Shown here: positions 11,001-23,000 of the stretch, in pieces
Position numbering within the stretch: position 1 is the first letter of the stretch
How the letters are laid out: the number at the start of each line of letters is the position of its first letter
Origin: Spirometra erinaceieuropaei
Taxonomy: Eukaryota; Platyhelminthes; Cestoda; Diphyllobothriidea; Diphyllobothriidae
NCBI GenBank assembly: GCA_902702965.1
Contig: CACRXP010000120.1
Span: 568,636-632,635, forward strand
Length of the DNA: 64,000 nucleotides
Direction: 5' to 3'
Notes under the pieces: model-generated
What the model was told of the DNA's origin: nothing
The model's input: the letters and a program-made list of their open reading frames with translations, nothing else
The model's database searches: none
Position numbers and translations under genes: made by a program

Positions 11001-14000
11001 GTCGGCCCAGGACTAATTAAGGTAGTTTAGACGCCATCTTCGCCACTCACTGTCTGACTTCATTGCTGCTCTTTTAAAGCCAGCTTTCTACTTTTATAGA
11101 GACGATCATGAGGTCAGGTCAAAATCTGGCTTGAAACCCTCAAAATATGATGGTTCTTAGAAACAGGACTATTCAGTATTCGTTACTGGAGAAGAGGGCG
11201 AGTTGAACACTCCGAATCCGCTGGGCTTCGCCCATGGATAGACACTGCATGCGGGATCACAATGCAGACAGGCACTCGGGGATAATCTGGACCTGAGGCG
11301 ATACAGCATGCCAGTATGTCATGCTAATTTGGGAAGCAGCCTAACTTTGCACATTCACCACCCATACCTTTTCGAGGTTTTCCTTGAGGAGCCCGGGTTC
11401 CATTTAGAAATCCCCTGTACAGTGAGGGACGTACTTACTAGAGCTCAGCTTCCATACCACTTGCTTTTCCATGTATACCAAGGTATGCTGCCCTCTGCCA
11501 TCGGTTTTCTCCACCTCTTTCGATCCCCCTGCGGTTCCGACCGGTTTTGTTAGTGGAGACCGGTGCCGTGAACCACAGTTAACTCTGCAACCGCATCTTT
11601 GTCCCTTCTCCAGTCTGAACCTGTTCAAGAGCACTGTTAGGGCAAGAACTCAGGCGTCGCTGCCGCAGCCTGATTAGGGTCGCCCAGCACCTCGTGCCAA
11701 TCAGTTCAGTAGTGACTGAGATTCTGGATGAAGAAATATTAAATAGCATTCCCTCCGCATATGGGTTTCTTACGCGAAAAGTGTTCTCCCCCTACCGTGG
11801 GGCAGGCCGTCTGACGCCTGGCGTTTGCATGCGTGTTCCTTTTGTCCCTCTTACCTACCACAGAGAGGCTACCAGCGGCAGCGAGTGCAATGCGTGCGTG
11901 TCGTGGGCCAGCGGATGCGTTCGGACACGCTCGCGCATGCATATATATTATTCTAGGGCCTGCGTCGACCGTCCATCGTCTCGTGGGTGGTCAGTCCCAA
12001 CGCTGGATCGCCTCGCATGTGCGTGCATGGCTTGTACCCCCCTCCCCCCTCCCGACCTTTGCTGGCACGACTGTTGCTGTGATACGTGTGCGCAGCGCAT
12101 TACTTCTGGTTCTGCATTCTTTCCCCCGCCCGCCTCCACATTTTCCTCCTTGCATGACTAGACGGTTATAATAACAAGTCTGACCGCCACTGCTACTGAA
12201 GTGGATCAACATTTGTCATTCGTCGAATCACAGGCGGCCCCGCACGCGCAGTCTTTTAGAAAAGTGCCTGTTTGTGTAACGCTTGATTCTCCCCCAACAC
12301 CCGACAGCCACTTTTGGGGATGAGAGTGTGATTTTAAAAAGCTCCCTAACAATTCACCGTTCTCTTCCGCATTTATGGATGGCCCTTAAGGGCAGAAGAG
12401 AGGTGAGTAGATTGGTGTAGCTAGGCATTAATATTCTCCCACGCTGTGTGGGGCGAGAATCCTAAAAGTTACTTTTGGGCAGTGGGGACTGGGCGATGGG
12501 AGGAGAGCGACCGTGGCTTTTTTCAGACCACGCAGCAGTCAGATTAGGGCATGCACAATTTCAAGAAGATGATAACAACGTCAGTCTCTACGCCTTCTGT
12601 CTGTCATACCCCGTGTCACGCAACCAACAACCCTTCTCCCATCTTCTCCCCACTTCCCCCTCCTCTTTTTTCATACATCCCTTCGTGATTGGTCGAGATT
12701 GTCACAGGCGTGCTGTTGTGATCTAAAGGGACTCATAGTATTTTGTCGAACCTGCTTCCACCCACTCATGCGTCTGAAGTGTTACTCTCCTCAGGGATTT
12801 GTTCCATGTTCTCTACGGAGATCACCCTCATGAGTGTTGGAGCCTAGTGAGAAGAGATGCGCGATCTTGTCCGTGACCTACCCCGTCCCCCCGCCCTCTG
12901 TTCCCTTTCGGGTCGCGGAGACAGGTCAACTTGAGACGAAACTGACTGGGTAATGTATGCCATAGTTGGCTCTACGCGTATCACAAAGCATTTCGGACTT
13001 GATTTGACAGTCTCGGCGGGGTCTGCTGCTTTTCCCACTCGGGTAGACGTTTTCGTATAAACGTTGTCACTGGAGGTAGTTTAAATCGAATGGATACGCT
13101 CACTTGTCTCCACGGATCACCCGACGCAGTCGACCGAACTGTGACCGCGACAGCATGCAGGCAAGTGTTCAGTACGGCTGTCGTCACCCCACCATCGAAG
13201 GGATTTCCTCCTCTTGAGCATTTTGCATGCACACTGCGCGCTGGTGCTGGGCTAGCATGGTCAAAAAAGGGTGAACAGAAGGTGCATGCTATAAATTAAC
13301 GCTGTGAAATGATTCTGTCCTTCTCATAACCAGTCCTGATAAGGCAGCTAATCTGTGCGCCGGCGAGGGTTGTGCAAACATCCCCGTGGAACGACCACAG
13401 CACAGGCATCATCCTTTTCCCCCACATCTTCTCCTTCAGCTGCTCTACAGCCTCCTATGTCTCCTGGGCTGGCGGGAACCATCGCGATCGCAGTGTTGGC
13501 TGGCGCTGTTCGGTCTCGCGCTGAGCGTTCTTGCCCTGCTTGCTGGACTCGGTGTGTGCGCGATCTTCGGCCTCCACTTCAACGTCCTAACCGTGCAGGT
13601 AGGTAGCATGCCCTCTCTCTCTCCCTTCACACAACCCACCCCCCTGTGTGCTTGCTACTTCTGCCGCTACATCTGCCCGCGCTGGTATTTTGGCAACCCC
13701 CCACATAACACATGGCCCGTGCGCTCGCGCGCGCGCTTCTACGTCTTCATCACCGCGACCCATGTGTGTTACTTTCGTCCTGGAATGGGAGCCACGTCCA
13801 CCGTTGCACTACCCGAGCATATATATATTGTGAATGGACAAAGTTTGGCATCCCTCACGGAACTGGGGTGTTTTCCTCCGGCAACTCCGATATCATAAAG
13901 ACTTCCCCTCTAAGATCTGGGTTTCCAATCAGGTATATATATGTATATATTTCAGCAGAAAAGTCGGTCGGGCCGAAGAAGGGCTCGCCTCCTGAGTCGG

Positions 14001-17000
14001 AATAAAGGGAATATCGACTAGCTCACACAGTTGGAAGCTGTAGCACCTGTTGTAAATTCAGGGTTGACGATTCTATCAGGTCTGATGAATCCTTTTCTGA
14101 GTGTGTCCGTTTGCTATTTCTCATAGCCCCTCCCAATGGGTACGTGTCCCTCAAAATTCGTCTGAGTAATCCATGGCATACTTTAAAAAACCATGAATGT
14201 AATAACTCTCATTTTTCTGTGAGGTTCTACAGGGCTTCACAGACCTTAATATTGTGCGTCCAGATCTACGTGCAGGTTGTGAAACTGCTGTGAAGCAATT
14301 TTCACGCTTGTTTTGTATTGACCATAGCGACCACTTCAGTACCGCCCCCATTGGACTGGGATCGTTTGTATTACGAGAAAGCGCCATTAAAAAACAGAAG
14401 GCTCTCCAGAAAGAGAATGTTTCATTGGTGAGTCCGTAAGTTGTTGCCACGGACCCACTTCAGACTCGATGAATAAGGGACGGGAGACTGCTGTACTAGA
14501 GCGTTTTGGGGTCATGAGTCTACATGAACAGAACGCATCTTCATCGGAGGGGAGCACTTGGCTGAGCGCCAAAAGGGATGCGGTCACGGTTCGCCGAGTT
14601 GGAAGCCGGAATATCAGATCTGTGAGACTCCTGGTGGCTTAATATATGATAAACCATTGTTTTGGGATAGACGCAGATGATTAGCGAACTGTGTACGCTG
14701 ACCTTCTAGGGCAGTTAATACTGTTCGTGTTTAAGTACCTGACCTCCAAATGCTTCCACACTTGTTTTGTTTTGGCCGTGGCAATCACTTCAGTTGCATG
14801 TAAGGTTCAGGCTGATGTGAATTATTTCTTCGGAAGTGCTTATTGTAGTGTACACCTTCCATTGCACTCATACTGATCGGATGTCGCCTGGGATTGTGAG
14901 CAGTCGTGAAGGCGTCCAGGTTGCCAGTGTTCCACCTATTTCTGGCTTGTTTCTTTTGTTATTAGTTAAAATCCTGGTCAATTGTTTGTTGTGAACCAGG
15001 TTGTGTGATGGTGTGCCTGGGTGTGGGTCAGGCCGTGTCAGCCATCTGCACCCCCTCCAGCCTCCGGTCTTCTTGACTTTGTCTTGACACCGAATTCGGG
15101 AGGCAGCAGTGGGGAGTGCGACATATGCTGCGCAAGTCTACCCTCACTATACACTAATTCATGCGCAAGTCGCCGTGTCTGCTTCGTCTTGCTGCGGAGC
15201 GCACGGTGGACATCGTCGGGCACGACGGTCAAGCTGTCATATGCGCAAGAGCCAATGGCGTGCGGGTTGTGGTACATAACGTTAGTCTGTTGCGCTTTTC
15301 GTATTTGACCTTTAGTTCATGGCAATGCCCGCGCTATTTGAAGAAGTTGACTTATGGACATTGTGGCCGCTAACACAATAGTTCGTGCACACGAAGCAGA
15401 GTGCACAATGCTCGATCTGCCCTTCCACGGTTTAAGACACGTACCATTCCCCGTACTTGGCATCTGAGGCAGCTTTTTTGCAAAAACTGCGGTTATCCAT
15501 TAGGACACAACACACTGTTTCCCAGACGGGCCATCCTTACCGTAGTACTGAAGGGCGCCAGGGAGGAGCTTTCTGATGCAGCTTATCTTGTTAGCTGCTG
15601 GATGTTTTTGTGATCTCAATATTCTGGCCTGTTTCTGAGGTTTCCACCACCCAGCTCTAATATGCTGGCATCTACAAAATGGAGGCTACCACCCCACGTC
15701 CCTTCAAAAGTAAATTGTACAGCCAGAAAGACATCTTTCAATCTCTGGCGGGGCTTTTAACCTTTGTTTCTGTAATGGTAGGTGGGCGCGCACCGATCAG
15801 GTTACGGGACCTGCTCGTCCCGTTATGCCGTGAAGCTCGAAGTAGAACCCTCGCAGGCAGCCGCACAGCGACTAGTAGTATAGGTAGATAAGGTGGCACC
15901 GGCATACACAAGGGAGACTGGGGTGATCGTTTCCAGCTTTTTAGCCGTCATCAGTCGGCCATATTTAACCTCAGGTATGACGCGCCTGAGACTCGAACCG
16001 AGGATCCTTGATCATTGTGTCTAACGTTCTGCCATTGGGCCAGGCGCCCATTGTCCTATCGGTTGTGATCGGGGATATTAATCATGGTAGACAGGACAAC
16101 GAACCCGTGGCCCAATGATAGAGCGTTAGGCTCAATGACAAAAGATCTCCAGTTCAGACCTCGGGCGCTGAATAACTCCGGCTAGGTATGACTGGATGAT
16201 GACGGCTGATAAGCAAGAAATAGCCATTCCAGCCTCTCTTGGCTTTATCGGTGCCACCTTATCTACCTTTGGTGCCTCTTTATGACAGCATCTACGCGCG
16301 TCACATGTGCTATTCCCAGAGTTCATCAACTCAGATCTCACAAACCCGAGAGTTGCTAGAAAGACCGCATAGGGAGATGTCGTTGCAACTGAAATAAGTA
16401 CCTACGTATCCTGCCAATTGGTAATTTAACGCATTCTGATCATTTGGAAGTGGATATCAGGTCTATTATGGAGAAAGAAGGAGGCATAGGACCAGCCTGA
16501 CTCATCCCTCCTGCCTGTTGAAGATTTAGATGGGATGGTACGCAGCAGTTAATGTTGTATAGTCTTCGTCTAACACCTGGCAGACCTCTCTCGGCCCTGC
16601 CTAAGGGCCCAACTTTATGCACACGCACACCTGACGCCTGTGACCCAGGCGTATCGTTTGGTAAGGCCATCCTTTTAGTTGCTGCTCGCCAACTCACTTC
16701 ATTCTTCGGGTTCCGATGTAGCTGCAGAGATGCCCAGTTGGTTGAGCAGAGGAGGGGGGGCTCAAATTAGCCTCTATTAATCACTCATAGACAATGTGAT
16801 CGACCCTCTTAGCACTTCCATGCAGCACGCTCGCCTTTACCTCTATACCCCATTGCAGTTGAATGTTGTTGGCATACGTGCTATACTGTAATCTTAGCAG
16901 CACCTAAAGCGCGCGCTCGCTAGCCACTTAACCTTTCTCCAATTCCACTTCAGGTCCTCCCGTTTCTGGCCCTGGGACTGGGAATGGAAGGCCTCTTCAC

Positions 17001-20000
17001 GTTCACTACTTGCCACACCTGCATGCTTGCCCGGGGCATTGCTGTCGCGCGCAAGAACGGCCAACCTGTACGTCCTTTCTCCTTTCAATGTGCACATATA
17101 TAGGTAACCTAACCCTGACACCGGACACTCAAACCCATAGCAAGGAGACACTATTCACTGGTCACGCTTAGGTTTACTCGTTTCTGATGTCATGTTCAGG
17201 GGGAAAAGAAAGCCTCAAAGCGTCCTTCCGTCTTCAGCCGCCGCGAGCCCGTTACCCTGTCGGGAATGTACAGTGTTAAGGGGGCGCTCACCGATCGTTC
17301 ATACGGAACTCACTCGTTCCGTTGTGCCTTAAGGGCTCTCTCTCGAGCCCAACCAGCAGCCGCGCAGCGGCGCATGATATCTAGGCAGAATGATATTACC
17401 GACAAAGACAAGGGAGACTGGAATGGCCATTTCTGGCTTGTTAGCCGTCGTCAGCCAGCCATACCCAAGCCCGAAGTGTGGAACACCCGAGCCTCGAACT
17501 CGCGACCTGTTGGTTTAGAAGTCAACGCCTCTACTCACCGGGCCACGAGCCCGTTGCCCTGTCGGTTTTCGATCGGGAATATACAATGTTAGGGGGCGCT
17601 CACCGATCGTTCATACGGAACTCACTCGTTCCGTTGTGCCTTAAGGGCTCTCTCTCGAGCCCAACCAACTCGTATACATGCAAAAAGAGGTTTCGGACGG
17701 ACACAAGGGGAACTGAGATGGTCATTTCTGACTTATAAGCCGTCGTCTACAATGCGCCTTAAAACACAACGGGAAGGCGTGTTCCGTAACCCGATCGGTG
17801 AACGTGCTTCCAACTTATGTAATATATGCATATGTAATGGTGGACGGGTGCTCACAGATTGCGTTACGAAACTCACTTTGCCACTGTATATACCCTATCG
17901 CAACCCACAAGACAAGGAGTCCATGGCTCGGCGATTAGAGCGTTAGATTCCTAACTAACCGGTCGCGGGATTGAGCCTTGGATGTTGCATATATATATAT
18001 ATATAGGCAGAATAACATTACCGACAAAGACAAGGGAGACTGGAATGGCCATTTCTGGCTTATTAGCCGTCGTCAGCCAGCCATACCCAAGCCCGAAGTG
18101 TGGAACACCCGAGCCTCGAACTCGCGACCTGTTGGTTTAGAAGTCAACGCCTCTACTCACCGGGCCACGAGCCCGTTGCCNNNNNNNNNNNNNNNNNNNN
18201 NNNNNNNNNNNNNNNNNNNNNNNNNNNNNNNNNNNNNNNNNNNNNNNNNNNNNNNNNNNNNNNNNNNNNNNNNNNNNNNNNNNNNNNNNNNNNNNNNNNN
18301 NNNNNNNNNNNNNNNNNNNNNNNNNNNNNNNNNNNNNNTCTCGTGGTCATACTCCTCTCGTTCGTATTGCAGAGAAGAGATTGGAGTTTCTCCTGGAGAC
18401 CAACACGCTTCTTCAATCTCGCATCCATGGTGGTGGCGTTAATTCTTTGATTCACATCCTCGAATACGTTTTCAGGTTCGCTCACCGGTCTGGCCAATTC
18501 TTCTGACACACCCACTATGTGCGCCACTGCGCGCCAGCGCTTCGGTTTCCGCTGGCTGCTTGCCGATTCTTACCTCCTCTTTTTTGACCATTGGCGGATT
18601 TGCGTGATTTGCGTCCCCTTCGCGGCTGTCGTGGTTGCTGCTAGGTCAGCGCGCTTGTCGGCCTCTCCCTCGTCAGACGGCGCACAGATCCATCGTCGTT
18701 GCTCAGGCATTGTGCTTTGGGCCTCGCGGTCGCGTCGATGATAGTGCCACGTCGATCACGTGACTTCCGGTCGGCGCCTCCTTCACTGGCGTCGACTGTA
18801 TGCCCCCGTGACTTTTCGCTCCTCCCATTGGCCCCGTCTGAACTGACTCGAGCCTTACGCGGAGCGCCTGGAAAGCGGGATGTATATCTATGGTTCGGTT
18901 AAGTGTCCCAGTCGAGAATCGAACTTCCAGCATCAGTCTGACCATCTTGTCATTGTCTCGGCCGATTACTCTTGCTTAAAGACAAAGCTGTGGTTCTGCT
19001 GTTGTATGTTGCCCTAGCCCAGCGACAACTGATCCTTGCGGCTGACTGCAAGTCGGTGTTCGTGCATTCCTCGGAGGACGATAAACATGATAAGTTAGCT
19101 GGACCTCGAATCCTCACGCATATGTGTGGTAGAGTGTCAAACTCCACGACCGAAGATTTCGGGTTCGAATTTCAAGTGATCCACACTCTGGGTTGGTTAT
19201 GACTGGGTGATGACGGCTTATAAGCCAGAAATGGCCATACCGGTCTCCATTGTCTTTGTCAGTACCATCTCATCTACATCTACTGCCAGGAACTCAAGGG
19301 AGGGGGGCTGACTGGAGTAGGAACGTTGTTCGCCGATACCAATGGCCTCACAGTGCACTCCATGTATTTTAAGTTTATAGCCCAGAGTAATATATACCGA
19401 TTCCCTAATGTGGCTTTACGGCTCTTATTGACGTACTGCCCTATTAGGTGAGATGTAGCTGAGTAGCTAGTCCTGGATGCGCGAACGAAATGTCTGGGCA
19501 CCAACTATCTTGACTACCCTGTCGCTGGAATGCGCTGGGCGTGGGAAGTGTAAGGCATGTGCTGCGTAGTTAACCAACCCTCATTACAAGAAAATTCACA
19601 CGCAAATCACTGCTGCGCCGTCAGCGCCGTGATGATCCTCTTCACTTGCTCCCAACGAGTTAGTATAATATCATGTAATATCCAGGATGTTTTCGTCTCA
19701 ACAGTTAGAGTCGAATTTAATTAAATTTGTCGCCTATTTTCACACTCGGGCTAATTTTCATCTTAGAGCCTGAGAAAGCAAGCTTTCATACCTGTTTTTG
19801 TGCCGTCATCCTCGGTTCTTTGAGCCAAACTTAGCTGTTGATACCCCAACCCCAGACAGGCAGCTTGTGTATGCCCCTTTTAGAAACTGCTCACTGACCA
19901 ACTGTCAAGGTTGTGCATGTTCGCAAAACACATTGCTGCTAAGATTGTTCCCTTTGGAAGTAATTACCTTTGCGCATACTACTTAGTGCCATATGAAACC

Positions 20001-23000
20001 GTTCATTTGAGTGAAGTTTAGTGGCTCACATGATCTCTCAACGGACTGCATCGCTGTTGCACTAGACTGAAACAGATACCACAGGTGACCCGTAGCATGC
20101 CAGTCGGATCGGCTCGAGTCCGTGCGAGTTGTTAAATACTGTCATACATGCAGGTGGCACGCCGTGAACGGAAGAGAGGGCTTTCATGTCGCGTCAGCCG
20201 TTCTCATCCAGCCGTCTCGGACAGCAGGCGGCTTCATGAGAGATGGAAGCGAGAGTGAGGCCGCCACGGAAGCCTGCCCTTCTACATGCCGGCCTTGCCC
20301 ATTCCCGAGCTGCTGAGACGGAGATCAGATTGTAAAAACTCAATATCCTGGTCCTTAGGGGATATAGTATGTGATTGTATGGCAACTGCATCCTAAAAAG
20401 CAATGCAACCCCTCTACGTCCATTCTTCTCATCTACTTCTGTCTCCTGCGGTGGGTTAGAGTGCTACTTGGAAACTTCGGACGAATAAAGTTATTTTCGT
20501 GGCTACTGAGTCTCCTTCTTCTCAACTGCTCCATAGAACTTGTTTTATTCCCCTGTACTGGCAGTATGAGATCCGAGCCGTGCATGGCAGGCGATACATA
20601 GCGGCCTTGCGCCCGGTGTAATTCCTACTCACCTTCACTCAGACAAGTTCCTACGACATCTGTGCGGAGTGCGTGGGCTCCGTCCGGCCCGCACCTAGTG
20701 CTTAACTTCCTTGCTGTAAGCCACAAAAACGCGCTGTAAGGCCACCATTACACGTCGAACGTCGCTACTTGAATGGTAAGCCAACTGGTGGGCAATTGAG
20801 ACCCTTCTCCGGTCTGAGGATCGCGCTGCAATGGTTCCCCTGTATTCTAGTCTTTATGGCCGCCACCGACTCGTGTACAGTTATGCACTAGGTCGTGTGT
20901 GTGGCACAATTCGACGGACTATTGAATCTTTTGGGCCAACCGAGCACTCGCCCCAACTTTGTCCTCCCACTGGGACGCGTTAGATGTGGGAATAGAGAGT
21001 AAGGTGGATGTTGCACAAGCCTACTCCACTATAAACAAATTCACACACAAGTCACGGCTGCGCCTACGCCGCGACGGCAGTGGTGGGTCTTGTCGCATGC
21101 GACGGTCGAATTGTCGTGTGTGGTTTACAACTGCCTCAACGCAGGGCGGTGGAAGTGGACCTGGTTGCTTACCCAGGGTGGGTGCGTCGATTGCGCTCCG
21201 TCCACTGCCCTCTCCGTTTTGTCGTCCAGTCTGGACATGTGCATTAAATCACCCCACACACACACACAGCGTGGTTTCGTTTCCCAGCGCATTGCTTCGC
21301 GTTGTGTGAGCGTCCGCGCGCGCTCGGATTTGTGCTTGTCTGTCTGCGATAAAGAGACGGCTCGCTGTGCACCATGCAGTCGCGTGCTCGCGCAAGAAAA
21401 CCCGCTCGTTTCCCACCCAGCTCCTCACCCTCGGATCCTGCGCGCGTGTTCCGTCCTCTTGTCGGCTGTCTCTCTAAACCCTGTCCCGTTGCTGCACCCC
21501 CTCTTTTTCTGCAGAATATCACCGCCTCCTCCTCCGCCACTCATCGTGTGCTGACCGAGCACGGAACAGGCCTGATCTTCGGCGCCCTGGCCATGTCAGC
21601 TGCTTTCTTCTCCGCTGTCCTGATCCCTGTTCCCCTGGTGAAGCAATTCAGTCTACAGGTCAGTTTTTTTACGCGCTCTCTGCGCTCCCCTTTGCCCGAC
21701 CTCCCAGTACGATTTAACTGACTTTTGCCTCCCTCCCCCCCATGGGCAAATATGGAACTGTCCATATATGGCGTTCCATCGGTGCTGTGACTAAGTGCGG
21801 CAAAATACCCACTGGTAGCTTGGACTGATCTCGCCCACCGTCCTACTTGTGCCGAAACCTTCGTTTGTTTCTCCCTGTTCGCATGTACTTACAGTCGCTC
21901 AGCGCACGTCTGTTTTTTTCCTCACCTGACGGCTCAGATTAAGAGACCAGACACTATTGGCCACTTCAGTCGTGCTTGTGTGCACCATCCTGAGATTCTT
22001 CTGGCCCTTCCGTCAAATCGATCCCCTCCCCTCCCAAAATGACCAAAACTTGTAGTCTCAGGGCTAAACTTTTCAGAAGTTGAAGTGGGAAACCTCCAGG
22101 AGAAAATCTATCCCATTCAGATCCTATTATATGACCCCAGCATATGCAACCAGTTAAACATATCTCATAATTCTTATCACGGCTGTAGTTTCGTGTGTGA
22201 CTGTATCAAACCAATGGACTTTGCATCTGGCCCGTCTTTCCGCTGTAGTGTGTGTGTCCCTCAAGAAACGCCAACAATGGGTGAGGGAGGGCTTGGTCCC
22301 GTGTGTGCCAGGTCCCACCGGGTTTCTTCTGCTCACCGGTAATCGGGCCGTATTGGCGTGTTTCCCATCCCCCTCACTCGGAACGACCTGCGCCGCCGTT
22401 GCGCTAGCTCAAAATGAGGTCATAGCTTGCGCATTAGTCGCGGACTGCGCTGGGAGGGGGAGGGAGTGGGGAGTACCTGTATGAAGCCTTAATTACTTCC
22501 GTACGTTCTTTTGGCGCTCGCTAGACGAGGGTTTACGCCACATCAGCCACTGTGCTCAATCTCCTCGTCAGCAGCCCATCAAATGTCTTATAGAGGGGCG
22601 TTGGTGCCTGGGCAGGGAAGAAATTACAATGTCAACACTGTGTTGTCCACCCTAACGACCTTCCAACACACCCACACTAACCAATTTGTCGCACTCAGGC
22701 TTGTCGTGACGTGCTAAAAGTCCTGGCCCGGTAGTTTGTGTGTTGGTGGAATGACGGATTGGGCTGTTAGGGTTCGTTTTTAGCTTGACATTAATGTTAT
22801 TCGGACCTAGATGAGTTTGACACTTGAAGTTAGGGGCGAAGTGATGCGTGGCAGACGTAGACTGGAGGTTCAACCTTGTCAGCCACTGCGTCTTCAGTTG
22901 CCTTGACTTTGTCCTGCAATCGGGCCAGGGGAGTTGGGTTACGTGCGGCACATGCTTGCTTCATTTCTAAACAAATTGGCACTGTGTCCATTTCATGTGG

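Larger units (their letters stand above)
13599..16953 (+). other. Patched intron d
   Basis: Holds a family-A copy (14.96-15.28 kb), an inverted pair of tRNA-derived SINEs (15.78-16.28 kb) and a possible tRNA-like head near 16.73 kb. The rest is unassigned. Confidence 0.7.
17068..21514 (+). other. Patched intron e
   Basis: Contains the main SINE cluster (17.24-18.18 kb), the 158-N gap, a further SINE at 19.1-19.3 kb, a family-A copy at 20.7-21.1 kb and GT-rich DNA near 21.25 kb. Confidence 0.75.
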
